This document shows positions 34,913 through 43,338 of a stretch of DNA of 64,000 nt, in pieces. This stretch comes from Vibrio sp. 10N (GTDB lineage: Bacteria > Pseudomonadota > Gammaproteobacteria > Enterobacterales > Vibrionaceae): contig NZ_BTPM01000002.1 in NCBI RefSeq assembly GCF_036245475.1, positions 186,001 to 250,000 of the forward strand, given 5' to 3'. Position 1 is the first letter of the stretch. Each line of letters begins with the position of its first letter. Under the pieces are notes generated by a model, which was not told where the DNA came from, ran no database searches, and saw only the letters and a list, made by a program, of their open reading frames with translations. Position numbers and translations under genes: made by a program.

Positions 34913-35704
34913 ATGTTCCCCAAGCGCACTTGGCAAAATCTGATCTTCATCTTTCTCTATACGCTGCTTATTGGTTGTGTTTATCAAGTACTGACGTTTC
35001 GTCAGGAGCTGAGCAGTAGCGCCGACCACATTCTTAGTAAAGTTGAATTTCAATTATCAAAGATCGAAAATGAGTTGAGGTCGGTTTATCAACCGACGGA
35101 TTGCAGCACTGAAGCGCAAAAGGTTCTGGCTCATCATGTATTTCGAAGCTTAGGCTTACGTGGACTCGCGGTTGGAACAGTGCAAAGCGGCGATGAAGAA
35201 TCTTTTATCGCTTGTAGTAATTTTGGTCAGCACAAAGCTGCGGTTACGTCGAAATTCTGGGAGGCTAGATACAGCCGAGATGTGGCGTTTGCCAAAATTA
35301 AGCAAATTGAGTATCGACGCGATCCCTCCTATGCCTTAGCGATTGTCAAAGACAATACCATTGTCCTCGGAGCCATTAACCCACGCATTATTCTTGGCTG
35401 GTGGATTGAACCATTTTTCCCGCAGACTAAGGCTGTCCTGTCTTTTAGCGATGGCGAAGCGTTGTTGTCTCGTGGTATCGATATAGACGATGGCATTGAA
35501 ATGTCGACTTATTCTGAACGTTACCCAATTATGATTCGTGTGACGCAACCTATTACTGTGCTTTGGGATAAGCTTTTGACCTTTATTGAGCGGCTTACAC
35601 TAGGCGGAGTATTGGTATTTGGTAGCCTGTTGCTGCTTGACGTTTATCGTCGTAGCACACGCAGAGAAAACCCTGAGCAAGACTTTGAGGTGAGTCATGA
35701 TTAA
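34913..35704 (+). CDS. CSS-domain-like membrane sensor A1 (no EAL domain)
   Basis: 263 residues: N-terminal helix (FIFLYTLLIGCVYQVLTF, 12-29), a periplasmic domain of about 190 residues, a second helix near 225-245 (GVLVFGSLLLLDVY), and a short charged tail. The periplasmic part has two cysteines, C64 and C101; the second is in ACSNFG, and a shared NPRIILGWWIEP follows. This is the plan of the CSS-motif domain, which senses redox state via its cysteine pair in PdeC-type c-di-GMP phosphodiesterases; the usual cytoplasmic EAL domain is absent. It overlaps the next gene by 8 bp. It is homologous to the protein at 36648. Confidence 0.7.
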   Translation: MFPKRTWQNLIFIFLYTLLIGCVYQVLTFRQELSSSADHILSKVEFQLSKIENELRSVYQPTDCSTEAQKVLAHHVFRSLGLRGLAVGTVQSGDEESFIACSNFGQHKAAVTSKFWEARYSRDVAFAKIKQIEYRRDPSYALAIVKDNTIVLGAINPRIILGWWIEPFFPQTKAVLSFSDGEALLSRGIDIDDGIEMSTYSERYPIMIRVTQPITVLWDKLLTFIERLTLGGVLVFGSLLLLDVYRRSTRRENPEQDFEVSHD

Positions 35705-36428
35705 GTGGTTGGTGGCGATGTCGCTATCGGCATTGGTGAGCCTAGTCGGTGCCTATTTTAGAATTACACATGAATTGGAGACGAGCGCGATCGGTGCAAC
35801 AGCAAGGGTAGATAGAGAGATAAAGAACATCCTCAATGTTATCGACATGCTGCCGAGCGATCCCAATTGTGGTGATGAAGTGAAGCGTGAATACGCCAAT
35901 ATTGCACATGAAAACGAGCGTATTCGTGCGGTGGGTTATATCTATGACACGGGCGAACAATGGTATGTGTGTAGCATGTTCGGGCGCCAACTTTCTAAGC
36001 TTAACTACTGGCGAGGCAGCAAAAAAGAGGGGGTGTTTATTGGACACTCATTGTTGACGGTACACTTCCCAGAAACGTCGTTTGTGGTCTCCAAAGATAA
36101 AGGGAAGCAGAAAGCTTTCGCTTACATCAACCCTAGAAGAGTGCTTGGTTACTGGATTGAGCCAAGCCTAGCGTATGCAAATTACAGCCTGACTTTGGAC
36201 TCGGACTGCGTGCCTTTTTACACGCGATCACCAGTGAGAATGCAAAGCATGTTACTGGAAACGGCGCATTCTGAGCATCATCCTTATTCCATTCAAGCGA
36301 CAGCTTCGTTTGTTGATGTGTTGAAACGCACTGGGATCTATTGGTTGCGTGTCATGTGTATTGTGGGACTGGGTTGGATCAGTTATCGGCTGCTTAAAGG
36401 TACTCTTCTTCAAGTGGTCGAAAAATAG
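35697..36428 (+). CDS. CSS-domain-like membrane sensor B1 (no EAL domain)
   Basis: 243 residues: N-terminal helix (LVAMSLSALVSLVGAYF, 5-21), periplasmic domain with C58 (PNCGDEV) and C92 (WYVCSMFG), shared motifs FIGHSLLTVHFPETSFVV and NPRRVLGYWIEP, then a C-terminal helix near 217-236 (VMCIVGLGWISYRLL) and a tail of only ~7 residues. Like its neighbour it ends where an EAL domain would begin. Its start overlaps the end of A1 (ATGA-type coupling), so A1 and B1 are probably made in equal amounts and may form a heterodimer. Homologous to the protein at 37427. Confidence 0.7.
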   Translation: MIKWLVAMSLSALVSLVGAYFRITHELETSAIGATARVDREIKNILNVIDMLPSDPNCGDEVKREYANIAHENERIRAVGYIYDTGEQWYVCSMFGRQLSKLNYWRGSKKEGVFIGHSLLTVHFPETSFVVSKDKGKQKAFAYINPRRVLGYWIEPSLAYANYSLTLDSDCVPFYTRSPVRMQSMLLETAHSEHHPYSIQATASFVDVLKRTGIYWLRVMCIVGLGWISYRLLKGTLLQVVEK

Positions 36429-36647
36429 CGAGCACCATCTCGTATAAATACTTAGACTAAATGAGAATATTCCGTGATGGTTGCTTTACGTAATATTAAT
36501 TCAATGTATGCGTGGTTTTTATTTTATTTTAATTTTGAATGACGCCTCGCAATATATATAAACAATGTTTAGAAATTTGAGGTGGGATAAGGTTCGTAAA
36601 AATTTGATGCTGTATAACAGTGGTGAAATTCAGCGCAAATTTATTCA
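36429..36647. other. AT-rich gap between the two CSS-like pairs
   Basis: Strongly AT-rich with no ORF. Probably holds a second promoter so that each pair is a separate transcription unit. Confidence 0.35.
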
Positions 36648-37430
36648 ATGCAGTTAAAACAGTCCTTCACCAATATTTTCTATATTTTTCTCTACACACT
36701 GCTGATTGGCTGTGTGTATCAGTTTTTTACGTTTCGCGAGCAGGCACATCAAGAAGCACAGCAAGTGCTAAGTGGCGTCGAGCGTCAGCTAACTCAAATT
36801 CAGTCAGAGTTGCATATATTGTCTAACTATCTGTTTCCGTTAGCAGAGTGCGATAAATCGATGCAGACAGAGCTTGGTCATACGGTATTTCGCAGCGTCT
36901 CAATGCGCGGCCTTTTTGTTGGTACTAAGCAGCCAGATCACTATCAATTCTGTAGTAACCTAGGAGCTACGAATCAGCCGCTGGATAATTCGTTTTGGAA
37001 TGAAGCACGAAAAGGGGATATTGGTTTTGCTAAGTTGCGCTCGCCAACGCATGACGGTAATACTTCTTATGCGCTAGCACTCTATCGAGATGAAAACGTC
37101 GCGATTGCAACAATTAACCCAACGGCGATATTGGGATGGTGGGTACAAGAAGCGCCTCGGGATACTCATCGGATCCTTCACTTCTCGCATGATGAAACAC
37201 CACTTTTGGAAAAACATAGCTCCTCTTCTGGAGATTACAAAACCACCAAAGAGTCGCTGCTGTTTCCTATTTCGATTTCAGTCTATAAAGATACCGCTCT
37301 CTATAGACAAGGGATTACCACTTTTATCGTAAGGCTGTTATTGGTGTTTGGAATGGTAGTGGGTGCCGTTGCACTGATTGGCTGTCGCAAAAAGCAGGTG
37401 CAGCCTAAGAAGGTGCAGGAGCTAAAATGA
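36648..37430 (+). CDS. CSS-domain-like membrane sensor A2 (no EAL domain)
   Basis: 260 residues, A1-like: helix FYIFLYTLLIGCVYQFFTF (11-29, nearly identical to A1), periplasmic cysteines C68 (AECDKSM) and C102 (FCSNLG), motif NPTAILGWWVQE, and a second helix near 225-245 (LLLVFGMVVGAVALIG). A basic tail (CRKKQVQPKKVQ) replaces an output domain. The Arg of the NPR motif is Thr here. Its TGA overlaps the start of B2 by 4 bp. The A1/A2 likeness is greatest in the first helix, which suggests that the helix makes a conserved contact. Confidence 0.7.
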   Translation: MQLKQSFTNIFYIFLYTLLIGCVYQFFTFREQAHQEAQQVLSGVERQLTQIQSELHILSNYLFPLAECDKSMQTELGHTVFRSVSMRGLFVGTKQPDHYQFCSNLGATNQPLDNSFWNEARKGDIGFAKLRSPTHDGNTSYALALYRDENVAIATINPTAILGWWVQEAPRDTHRILHFSHDETPLLEKHSSSSGDYKTTKESLLFPISISVYKDTALYRQGITTFIVRLLLVFGMVVGAVALIGCRKKQVQPKKVQELK

Positions 37431-38239
37431 GAGTCGTCATCTATTCATTGTTGCTCACTGTATTGCTTAGTGTTTTGAGTTATATCCTTGCAACCGCCAC
37501 CATTAAACAAGATATCGCCAACGAGCTTGAGGCCAGTCTGGCAAGCATCGACAACAGAATTGAATCTATTCTGAATTTGGTAGTGTCGCTGCCAAAACAT
37601 GAAGGATGCACACCAGAACATCGTCGATTCTACAATCGAAAAGCATACATCGAAGAGGAAGTCCGAGCGCTAGGCTATGTAAGAAACCACGCAACGGGCT
37701 GGTATGCGTGCAGCTTGTTTGGAGAAGTGTCATCAAACAAAAATTATTGGGCAGGCAATACTAGTGAGCAAGGTGTGTTTATTGGTTGGTCTCTGCTAAC
37801 GACATACTTCCCAGAGCCATCGTTTGTTGTGGCTCAGCAAGTAGGAGATACGGAATATTTTGCCTATGTGAATCCACGTAGAATGCTAGGGCATTGGTTA
37901 GAGAGCCCGCTTCGCGATTACTTTTATCAGGTGTATCTATTGGGAGAGTCACTGCCGCGTTATTCAAGTGAACACGTCAATATCGATAACAGTTTTTGGT
38001 CTACTTTTATTCTTAGCCATCGCGTTGTATCGCCACAATACCCTTATGAATTAAAGGTATCGGTATCACGCAGTGCAGTATTGCTGAGAACGGCGACCTA
38101 TACGCTGAGAATGCTACTGGCCTTTGGCGTTATTTGGTGGATTTTTATCGTGGTTAGACGGGCACTTAGACCCGTTGTTCTGCAGCGTGCTGGTTATGAA
38201 CACTCTGCTAGCGATGAGCACCATACTAACGACGATTGA
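37427..38239 (+). CDS. CSS-domain-like membrane sensor B2 (no EAL domain)
   Basis: 270 residues, B1-like: N-terminal helix (VVIYSLLLTVLLSVLSYILA), periplasmic C61 (EGCTPEH) and C95 (WYACSLFG), shared FIGWSLLTTYFPEPSFVV and NPRRMLGHWLES, C-terminal helix (LRMLLAFGVIWWIFIVV) and a ~30-residue acidic/histidine tail (GYEHSASDEHHTNDD). Its last 14 bp overlap the convergent lacI-type gene. A duplicated A-B cassette therefore spans 34913-38239. None of the four carries GGDEF, EAL, HAMP or kinase motifs. Confidence 0.7.
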   Translation: MRVVIYSLLLTVLLSVLSYILATATIKQDIANELEASLASIDNRIESILNLVVSLPKHEGCTPEHRRFYNRKAYIEEEVRALGYVRNHATGWYACSLFGEVSSNKNYWAGNTSEQGVFIGWSLLTTYFPEPSFVVAQQVGDTEYFAYVNPRRMLGHWLESPLRDYFYQVYLLGESLPRYSSEHVNIDNSFWSTFILSHRVVSPQYPYELKVSVSRSAVLLRTATYTLRMLLAFGVIWWIFIVVRRALRPVVLQRAGYEHSASDEHHTNDD

Positions 38240-39182
38240 TAACCGATTCACGAGTGACGAGTCGACCAGTAATTAACGGCTTGTTCGACACTGGCTTGTC
38301 TTCCAGAATTGCGTCCAACTTCTCCATAGCCATATCGACGATCTGCTGTGAAGGGTAGCTGATGCAGGTCAGGGGAGGATTGAGCTGGCTTGCCAACTGT
38401 GAATCTTCCAGTGACACGATCGAGACTTCTTGAGGTGTCGCTAAATTGAAATCTCTGAATAGGTTCATTGCCACAGCGGCTTGGCTGTCACGCATTACTA
38501 CCAAGGCCGTAAACGGGTGGTAGCTGTTTAGTAGTGACATAATTGCTTGTTCATTGTTGCCATTCGCTGTGACGATAAGCTGTCTATTGACTGGCATTGC
38601 CGAGTTTTGTAGCGATGTTTTATAGCCTTCGAGCACTTGTGTCGACGCGTAACTTTCATCGTCCACGACGATGGCTATGCTTGCGTGACCTTTACTCGAT
38701 AAGAAGCGGCACGCACTCTCTGCTGCGAACTTGTAATCGTATCCGATAGCATGCTCAGCGCTCGCTAAACTATCGATGGCAATGACGTTGTCGTTAGCCA
38801 AGGATTTAATCGTGCCACCGAGTGAGATGATAGCGTCACAGTGCCTTTGATTAAGTTCTTCTACCATACGAACTTGCTCGTCTGCTGTTTCTGCAAATTG
38901 AACCAGCATGTGTTTGCCTTTCGCTTTCAGTGATTTAGCAAGTAGAGGTAGGTAGGTAGACACTTGTCCAGCGTCGCTAGAAGAGAGGATCACGCCAATA
39001 TAATCGGAGCGTTGATTTGCCAGGGTTTGCGCAGCGGCATTTGGGCGGTAGTTAAGTTCTTCGGCGGCGCGCAATACAGCCTCACGACTCTCTGGCTTAA
39101 CACCACGGCTGCCGCTCATCACGCGAGAAACGGTCGCTTTCGATACGTTTGCTAGCAGAGAGACGTCGGTGATAGTAGCCAT
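38226..39182 (-). CDS. LacI family transcriptional regulator
   Basis: 318 residues: N-terminal HTH and hinge (TITDVSLLANVSKATVSRVM, residues 3-22) and a periplasmic-binding-protein-like effector domain. Likely represses the adjacent PTS genes. Operators fitting LacI-type proteins lie upstream of its own gene (39220-39236) and of the EIIB gene (41678-41695), both with GGAAACC-GGTTTCC-like arms. Gene order is downstream of EIIA on the same strand but with its own promoter. Effector is probably a phosphorylated beta-disaccharide. Confidence 0.9.
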   Translation of the reverse strand: MATITDVSLLANVSKATVSRVMSGSRGVKPESREAVLRAAEELNYRPNAAAQTLANQRSDYIGVILSSSDAGQVSTYLPLLAKSLKAKGKHMLVQFAETADEQVRMVEELNQRHCDAIISLGGTIKSLANDNVIAIDSLASAEHAIGYDYKFAAESACRFLSSKGHASIAIVVDDESYASTQVLEGYKTSLQNSAMPVNRQLIVTANGNNEQAIMSLLNSYHPFTALVVMRDSQAAVAMNLFRDFNLATPQEVSIVSLEDSQLASQLNPPLTCISYPSQQIVDMAMEKLDAILEDKPVSNKPLITGRLVTRESVINRR

Positions 39183-39219
39183 GACAACAACCTTAATAGA
39201 TTCATAGAGTTTCTAGAAC

Positions 39220-39236
39220 TGGGAAACCGTTTCCCA
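39220..39236. promoter_or_regulatory. LacI-type operator upstream of lacI-family gene
   Basis: TGGGAAACCGTTTCCCA, a 17-bp near-perfect palindrome 38 bp before the regulator's ATG. Fits autoregulation. Confidence 0.7.
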
Positions 39237-39369
39237 AGATTTCCGTTATTGTACTCTTTCAGAGGTAGTGTTCCAAGTCTGATGAGAGGGTATAAGGTGA
39301 GAAAAAAAGCAGCTCAGTGTAAGGAGCACGACTGGGCTTTTACGACTAAGCTGCTACGACCAATGTATT

Positions 39370-39394
39370 GAAAACGCTCCTATAAGACGTTTTC
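39370..39394. terminator. Hairpin downstream of EIIA gene
   Basis: GAAAACG (39370-39376) pairs with CGTTTTC (39388-39394). It may end the PTS operon, though the tail is not T-rich; an operator role is possible. Confidence 0.35.
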
Positions 39395-39452
39395 GTGCCT
39401 GACTCGTTCCTTGAATGGTCGAAAAAACTGAAAAAAGTAAAGTGAGACCGTA

Positions 39453-39770
39453 TTACTTAGCGGTACGCTTGTGCAGTTCAATCATTTCCGTGACTAACTC
39501 TTTTGCTAGCATGGAAGTCATTAGGTGATCTTGTGCGTGAACCATCACTAGCGTCATCTTCATTTTACCCGTGCCTTCGTCGGCTTCGATAAGCTGGGTC
39601 TGAACTAGGTGAGCTTGGTTTGCAAACTCTTGCGCTTCTTTCATCAAGCCTTCAGCTTCTTCAAACTCACCGTTTTTAGCATGGCGAAGTGCTTCATAAC
39701 ATAGGCTGCGAGATTGACCCGCGTTGATGATGATGCCCATGACTTGTTCTTCTAGATCCATAGTTTCCAT
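39453..39770 (-). CDS. PTS lactose/cellobiose EIIA component
   Basis: 105 residues, all-helical EIIA of the Lac family. The phosphorylated His lies in MVHAQDHLMTSMLAKEL, the family signature. It takes phosphate from HPr and passes it to EIIB. Third gene of the minus-strand EIIB-EIIC-EIIA operon, separated from EIIC by 138 bp that contain a hairpin. Closest functional relatives are ChbA/CelC, for chitobiose or cellobiose; the substrate cannot be fixed from sequence. Confidence 0.92.
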   Translation of the reverse strand: METMDLEEQVMGIIINAGQSRSLCYEALRHAKNGEFEEAEGLMKEAQEFANQAHLVQTQLIEADEGTGKMKMTLVMVHAQDHLMTSMLAKELVTEMIELHKRTAK

Positions 39771-39820
39771 GTTACTTACCTCTTAAATTCTTAAATGGCG
39801 CCTACCGAAAGGTAGACAGT

Positions 39821-39860
39821 GTCGCCCCACGCTCAACCCCAATTAAGACTAGGGGGCGAC
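39821..39860. promoter_or_regulatory. Intercistronic hairpin between EIIC and EIIA
   Basis: GTCGCCCC (39821-39828) pairs with GGGGCGAC (39853-39860). A T-run follows on the plus strand, so in the operon's direction it probably acts as an mRNA stabiliser rather than a terminator. Confidence 0.5.
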
Positions 39861-39908
39861 TTTTTTATTATTTGTTTCAACAGTGTCTGATAGCTCAGAA
39901 CGGGTTGA

Positions 39909-41237
39909 TTATGCTGTTACTGGCTGACCTGCCGCTTCCTGTTGCTTTTTCTCGTCCGCTGCTTCTTGCTCAAGAAGTTGTTTCTCATAAGCTTTTAGGA
40001 ATGGTAGGTACATCATTGCTGACATAGCCATACAGATGAAGCACATGATCACAGGACTGAATGCCCAGTTAGCTGCCCACGATGCACCGATAGGTCCTGG
40101 TGTTGTCCAAGGCGTTAGAGAAACCACACGCTCTACTAGACCCCAGTCAAGAGCAAACCAACCTAGAGTCGCGTTCACCATTGGTACCAAGATGAATGGC
40201 AGGAAGAACACAGGGTTCATGATGATTGGTGCACCAAATAGAATGGGCTCGTTGATGTTAAATAGACCTGGTACAGCACCCATCTTACCAATGGTACGTA
40301 GGTGAACGGCTTTACTACGAAGCAGTAGGAACGCAAGTGGAAGTGTTGAACCTACACCACCAATTAGTAGGTAGTGATCCCAGAAACCTTGAACGAAGAT
40401 GTGCGGAATCGCTTCACCTGCGGCCATTGCTGCTTGGTTAACCGAAAGGTTCGCCATCCAGAATGGGTTCATGATACCGGTTACGATAAGTGCACCGTGG
40501 ATACCAGCAAACCAAAGGATCTGACAAACCAATACCGCTAGTAGAACGGCTGGTAGCGTATCAGACGCAGAAACAAGCGGTTGAACAAGAGCCATGATTG
40601 CTTCTGGGATGATCATGCCAGTTTGCGCTTCGATGAATAGGTTTAGAGGATGAAGCGTGATGATGATTGCCAGTACAGGGATCAGGATTTCAAATGAACG
40701 CGCAACACCTGTTGGTACTTCTGGTGGAAGCTTGATTGTGATGTTGTTGCGCTTCAGGAATGCGTAAACTTCAGTAGAGTACAGTGCAGTAATGATCGCC
40801 GTGAAGATACCTTGACCAGAGAAGTACTGCATGGACAGCATGCCGTCTTGAACTGGCGCTGCAACAAGTAGGAAGCTCATGAGTGATAGCAAACCTGTCG
40901 TAACAGGATCAAGATCGTGATGGCGAGCCAAGCTTGACGCTATCCCCACCGATATGAATATGGTCATGATCCCCATACTCAAGTTGAATGGCAGCATGAG
41001 CTGCTCACGATATGTCTCAGAAAAATCTAGCCATGCGCGTGCAAATCCCCAAGTCGTTTCCGCAGAAAACGGAGGGAAGATAAACACCAGCATGAAAGAA
41101 CCAACAATCATAAAAGGTAGTGCAGCAATAAAGCCGTCACGTATAGAAGTGATGTATTTTTGTTGACCAATCTTACCAGCAATAGGGGTGACCTTTTGCT
41201 CGATAACATTGACCATTTTGTCGTACATAGCGCCCAT
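39909..41237 (-). CDS. PTS cellobiose/chitobiose-type EIIC component
   Basis: 442 residues, about ten membrane helices. Family marks include QKYITSIRDGFIAALPFMIV, WFAGIHGALIVTGIMNPFW and the substrate-binding FNINEPILFGAPIIMNP. It forms the sugar channel and lets the bound sugar be phosphorylated by EIIB during uptake. ATG 41237 with GAGAG upstream. It follows EIIB by 80 bp, which hold a 10-bp stem. A paralogue of almost equal length is divergently encoded at 41989. Confidence 0.94.
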   Translation of the reverse strand: MGAMYDKMVNVIEQKVTPIAGKIGQQKYITSIRDGFIAALPFMIVGSFMLVFIFPPFSAETTWGFARAWLDFSETYREQLMLPFNLSMGIMTIFISVGIASSLARHHDLDPVTTGLLSLMSFLLVAAPVQDGMLSMQYFSGQGIFTAIITALYSTEVYAFLKRNNITIKLPPEVPTGVARSFEILIPVLAIIITLHPLNLFIEAQTGMIIPEAIMALVQPLVSASDTLPAVLLAVLVCQILWFAGIHGALIVTGIMNPFWMANLSVNQAAMAAGEAIPHIFVQGFWDHYLLIGGVGSTLPLAFLLLRSKAVHLRTIGKMGAVPGLFNINEPILFGAPIIMNPVFFLPFILVPMVNATLGWFALDWGLVERVVSLTPWTTPGPIGASWAANWAFSPVIMCFICMAMSAMMYLPFLKAYEKQLLEQEAADEKKQQEAAGQPVTA

Positions 41238-41270
41238 GTCGTTACTCTCGTTAGGATAAAGTTTAGAAAA

Positions 41271-41308
41271 GCTCGGCGTCGAAAATTGACTAAGGGGGGA
41301 CGCCGAGC
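41271..41308. promoter_or_regulatory. Intercistronic hairpin between EIIB and EIIC
   Basis: GCTCGGCGTC (41271-41280) is perfectly complementary to GACGCCGAGC (41299-41308). No U-tract on the minus strand; it likely sets the EIIB:EIIC ratio by stabilising the upstream mRNA. Confidence 0.55.
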
Positions 41309-41317
41309 AAAAACAGG

Positions 41318-41623
41318 TTAGCCGATAAGTTCTAGTGCAAAATCAAGCACTTTATCGCCTTTCTGCATGCCGTAATCCATCATGTTGATTGGCTCAACTT
41401 TGATGCCGTGAGCATCTGCTTTCTTTTGGAAATCTGCTTGCATGTATTTCACTTGAGGACCAAGAAGAACAACCTCGTAGTTACCTACTTGAACGTCGAA
41501 CTCACTTGCGCCAAATGCTTTGATTTCAGCCTCGATACCGCGTTCTTGCGCAGACGCTTCCATTTTCTTAACCAGTAGAGAGGTAGACATACCAGCAGAG
41601 CAGCAAAGCATAATTTTTTTCAT
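41318..41623 (-). CDS. PTS cellobiose/chitobiose-type EIIB component
   Basis: 101 residues. MKKIMLCCSAGMSTSLLVKK carries the phosphorylated cysteine in the P-loop-like CSAGMSTS, and EVVLLGPQVKYM is the next family block. It passes phosphate from EIIA to the sugar in EIIC. First gene of the operon, with GGAGAAG before its ATG and a perfect LacI-type palindrome about 55 bp upstream. Confidence 0.94.
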   Translation of the reverse strand: MKKIMLCCSAGMSTSLLVKKMEASAQERGIEAEIKAFGASEFDVQVGNYEVVLLGPQVKYMQADFQKKADAHGIKVEPINMMDYGMQKGDKVLDFALELIG

Positions 41624-41675
41624 TTTTTCTTCTCCAGAATCTTGAATGCCTAATCAATATGCCCTTAAGGAAATC

Positions 41676-41736
41676 ATTTGGAAACCGGTTTCCAAATTAT
41701 TTCCAGTTAAGTGTGAAAACGATCACTGGAAACCAG
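41676..41736. promoter_or_regulatory. LacI-type operators in EIIB / second EIIC gap
   Basis: TTGGAAACCGGTTTCCAA (41678-41695) is a perfect palindrome; a weaker CTGGAAACCAG lies at 41726-41736. Half-site-like GGGAAACCC and GGGTTTCC occur further on (about 41784 and 41928). They suggest that the LacI-type regulator controls both the EIIB operon and the divergent EIIC. The rest of the 365-bp gap shows no gene. Confidence 0.7.
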
Positions 41737-41988
41737 AGTTATGGCGAAAAATTCGTGACACAGTTAACGAATGATCTTTGCCTGGGAAACCCGCCACCTC
41801 AAATGGTGTTAATGACCTTCATTTCAGGTCTAGTGACAGTTCACCAGTCGTTGGGGCGTGATCTAAAGTTGGAATTTATCGAGTGATGGGGAAAAAAATG
41901 TGGTGGAGTCAGCATATTTGGATAGTGGGTTTCCGAGACGCTTTGTATTCCGGTATCCTGACGCGGATCCATATAGCCGGTAGAGTAA

Positions 41989-43311
41989 ATGAACCAATCC
42001 ATTATGAGACTGTGTGCCAATCAGGTAGAACAGTTCATGAACCCTGTAGCAAAACTGCTGATGCGCAGTCAGCACCTTATGGCTATGCGTGATGGTTTCC
42101 AGTTGGCGATGCCCTTCATTTTTGTCGGCTGTATGTTTGTCCCGATTATCTTTCCTCCGTTTGCCGATTCCGAGTCTTGGATGTCGATGGCTTGGATGGA
42201 CTTATCTCTGGCTTTAAGACCCATCTTGTTGCCAACTTATCAACTGACACTGGGCGTCGTAGGGCTTATCGTTTCTTTTGGCGTTTCGGCCAGTCTCGCG
42301 AAGAGCTATCAATTGCCAGAGCGACTGTCTGGATTGACGGGGTGTATGGCGTTTCTCATGCTGGCCGGCTTCTATATCGATGGACAAGAAGATGCTCGCT
42401 ATCTAGGTGGTGCCGGTCTGTTTACAGCGCTTATCGCAAGTCTGTATTCAATAGAAGTCGTTAGGTTCTTTATCCGCATGGGCTGGTACATCAAGATGCC
42501 GGAAGATGTGCCTATTTTAACGATTCAAAGTTTTAAGCTCATCGTGCCGATCTTTGCCGTGATGATCAGCATTTCAACATTCAATGTTTTCCTTGATGCT
42601 GAGTTTGGTGTGCACTTTCCGCAATTAATAGAAGAGCTATTCCGCCCTTTAGTGCTAGCCTCAGATAGCCTCGCTGCGGTGTTAATTTCGATACTGATTT
42701 GTCAGCTTCTTTGGTTTATGGGGATTCATGGCGCGCTGATCATTACCGGAATTATGAATCCATTCTGGATGTCCAATCTGCTTGAGAACCAAACTGCGTT
42801 GGAAGCTGGCGGTCAGGTGCTCCCTCACATCTATCTACCTGCTTTTTGGGACTTTTTTGTTTTGATTGGCGGGGTAGGTTCAACATTACCATTGGTCTAT
42901 CTTGCGATTAAAAGCCGTTCAAAACAGTTGAAGTCGGTGGGTAAGGTTGGCGCGATTCCGGCGATATTTAATATTAACGAGCCAATATTGTTTGGCTTCC
43001 CAATTATTATGAATCCGCTTTTCCTTGTGCCGTTTATTTTTGTCCCAATGCTCAACGCAACCATTGCTTGGTTCTTAACTTCGGCGGAGATTTTGGATCG
43101 CGTGGTATTAATGATCCCATGGTCAGTACCAGCTCCAATCGGTGCTGCGTGGGCTGCCAATGGTAGTTACATGAACGCATTAATGGTCGTGTTTGCTATG
43201 GTCAATGCTTACTTTATCTACCTGCCTTTCTTCAGAACCCATGAGAAAATTTTGGTTGAGCAAGAAGAAGAGCGAGCAAAACGAATGCAGCAAGCACAAG
43301 TGGCCCAGTAG
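41989..43311 (+). CDS. Second, orphan PTS EIIC (cellobiose-type)
   Basis: 440 residues, aligned with the EIIC at 39909 along its length (LWFMGIHGALIITGIMNPFW; FNINEPILFGFPIIMNP), so an EIIC of the same family, but diverged in loops and probably in substrate. No EIIA or EIIB accompanies it; it may share those of the opposite operon. ATG 41989 has a weak ribosome site; ATG 42037 (MNPVAKLLMRSQ) matches the usual N-terminus of the family and is an alternative start. Shared operators in the divergent gap imply joint control. Confidence 0.88.
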   Translation: MNQSIMRLCANQVEQFMNPVAKLLMRSQHLMAMRDGFQLAMPFIFVGCMFVPIIFPPFADSESWMSMAWMDLSLALRPILLPTYQLTLGVVGLIVSFGVSASLAKSYQLPERLSGLTGCMAFLMLAGFYIDGQEDARYLGGAGLFTALIASLYSIEVVRFFIRMGWYIKMPEDVPILTIQSFKLIVPIFAVMISISTFNVFLDAEFGVHFPQLIEELFRPLVLASDSLAAVLISILICQLLWFMGIHGALIITGIMNPFWMSNLLENQTALEAGGQVLPHIYLPAFWDFFVLIGGVGSTLPLVYLAIKSRSKQLKSVGKVGAIPAIFNINEPILFGFPIIMNPLFLVPFIFVPMLNATIAWFLTSAEILDRVVLMIPWSVPAPIGAAWAANGSYMNALMVVFAMVNAYFIYLPFFRTHEKILVEQEEERAKRMQQAQVAQ

Positions 43312-43338
43312 CTGCGTGTGCCCGCTGTCATTGAGTGT

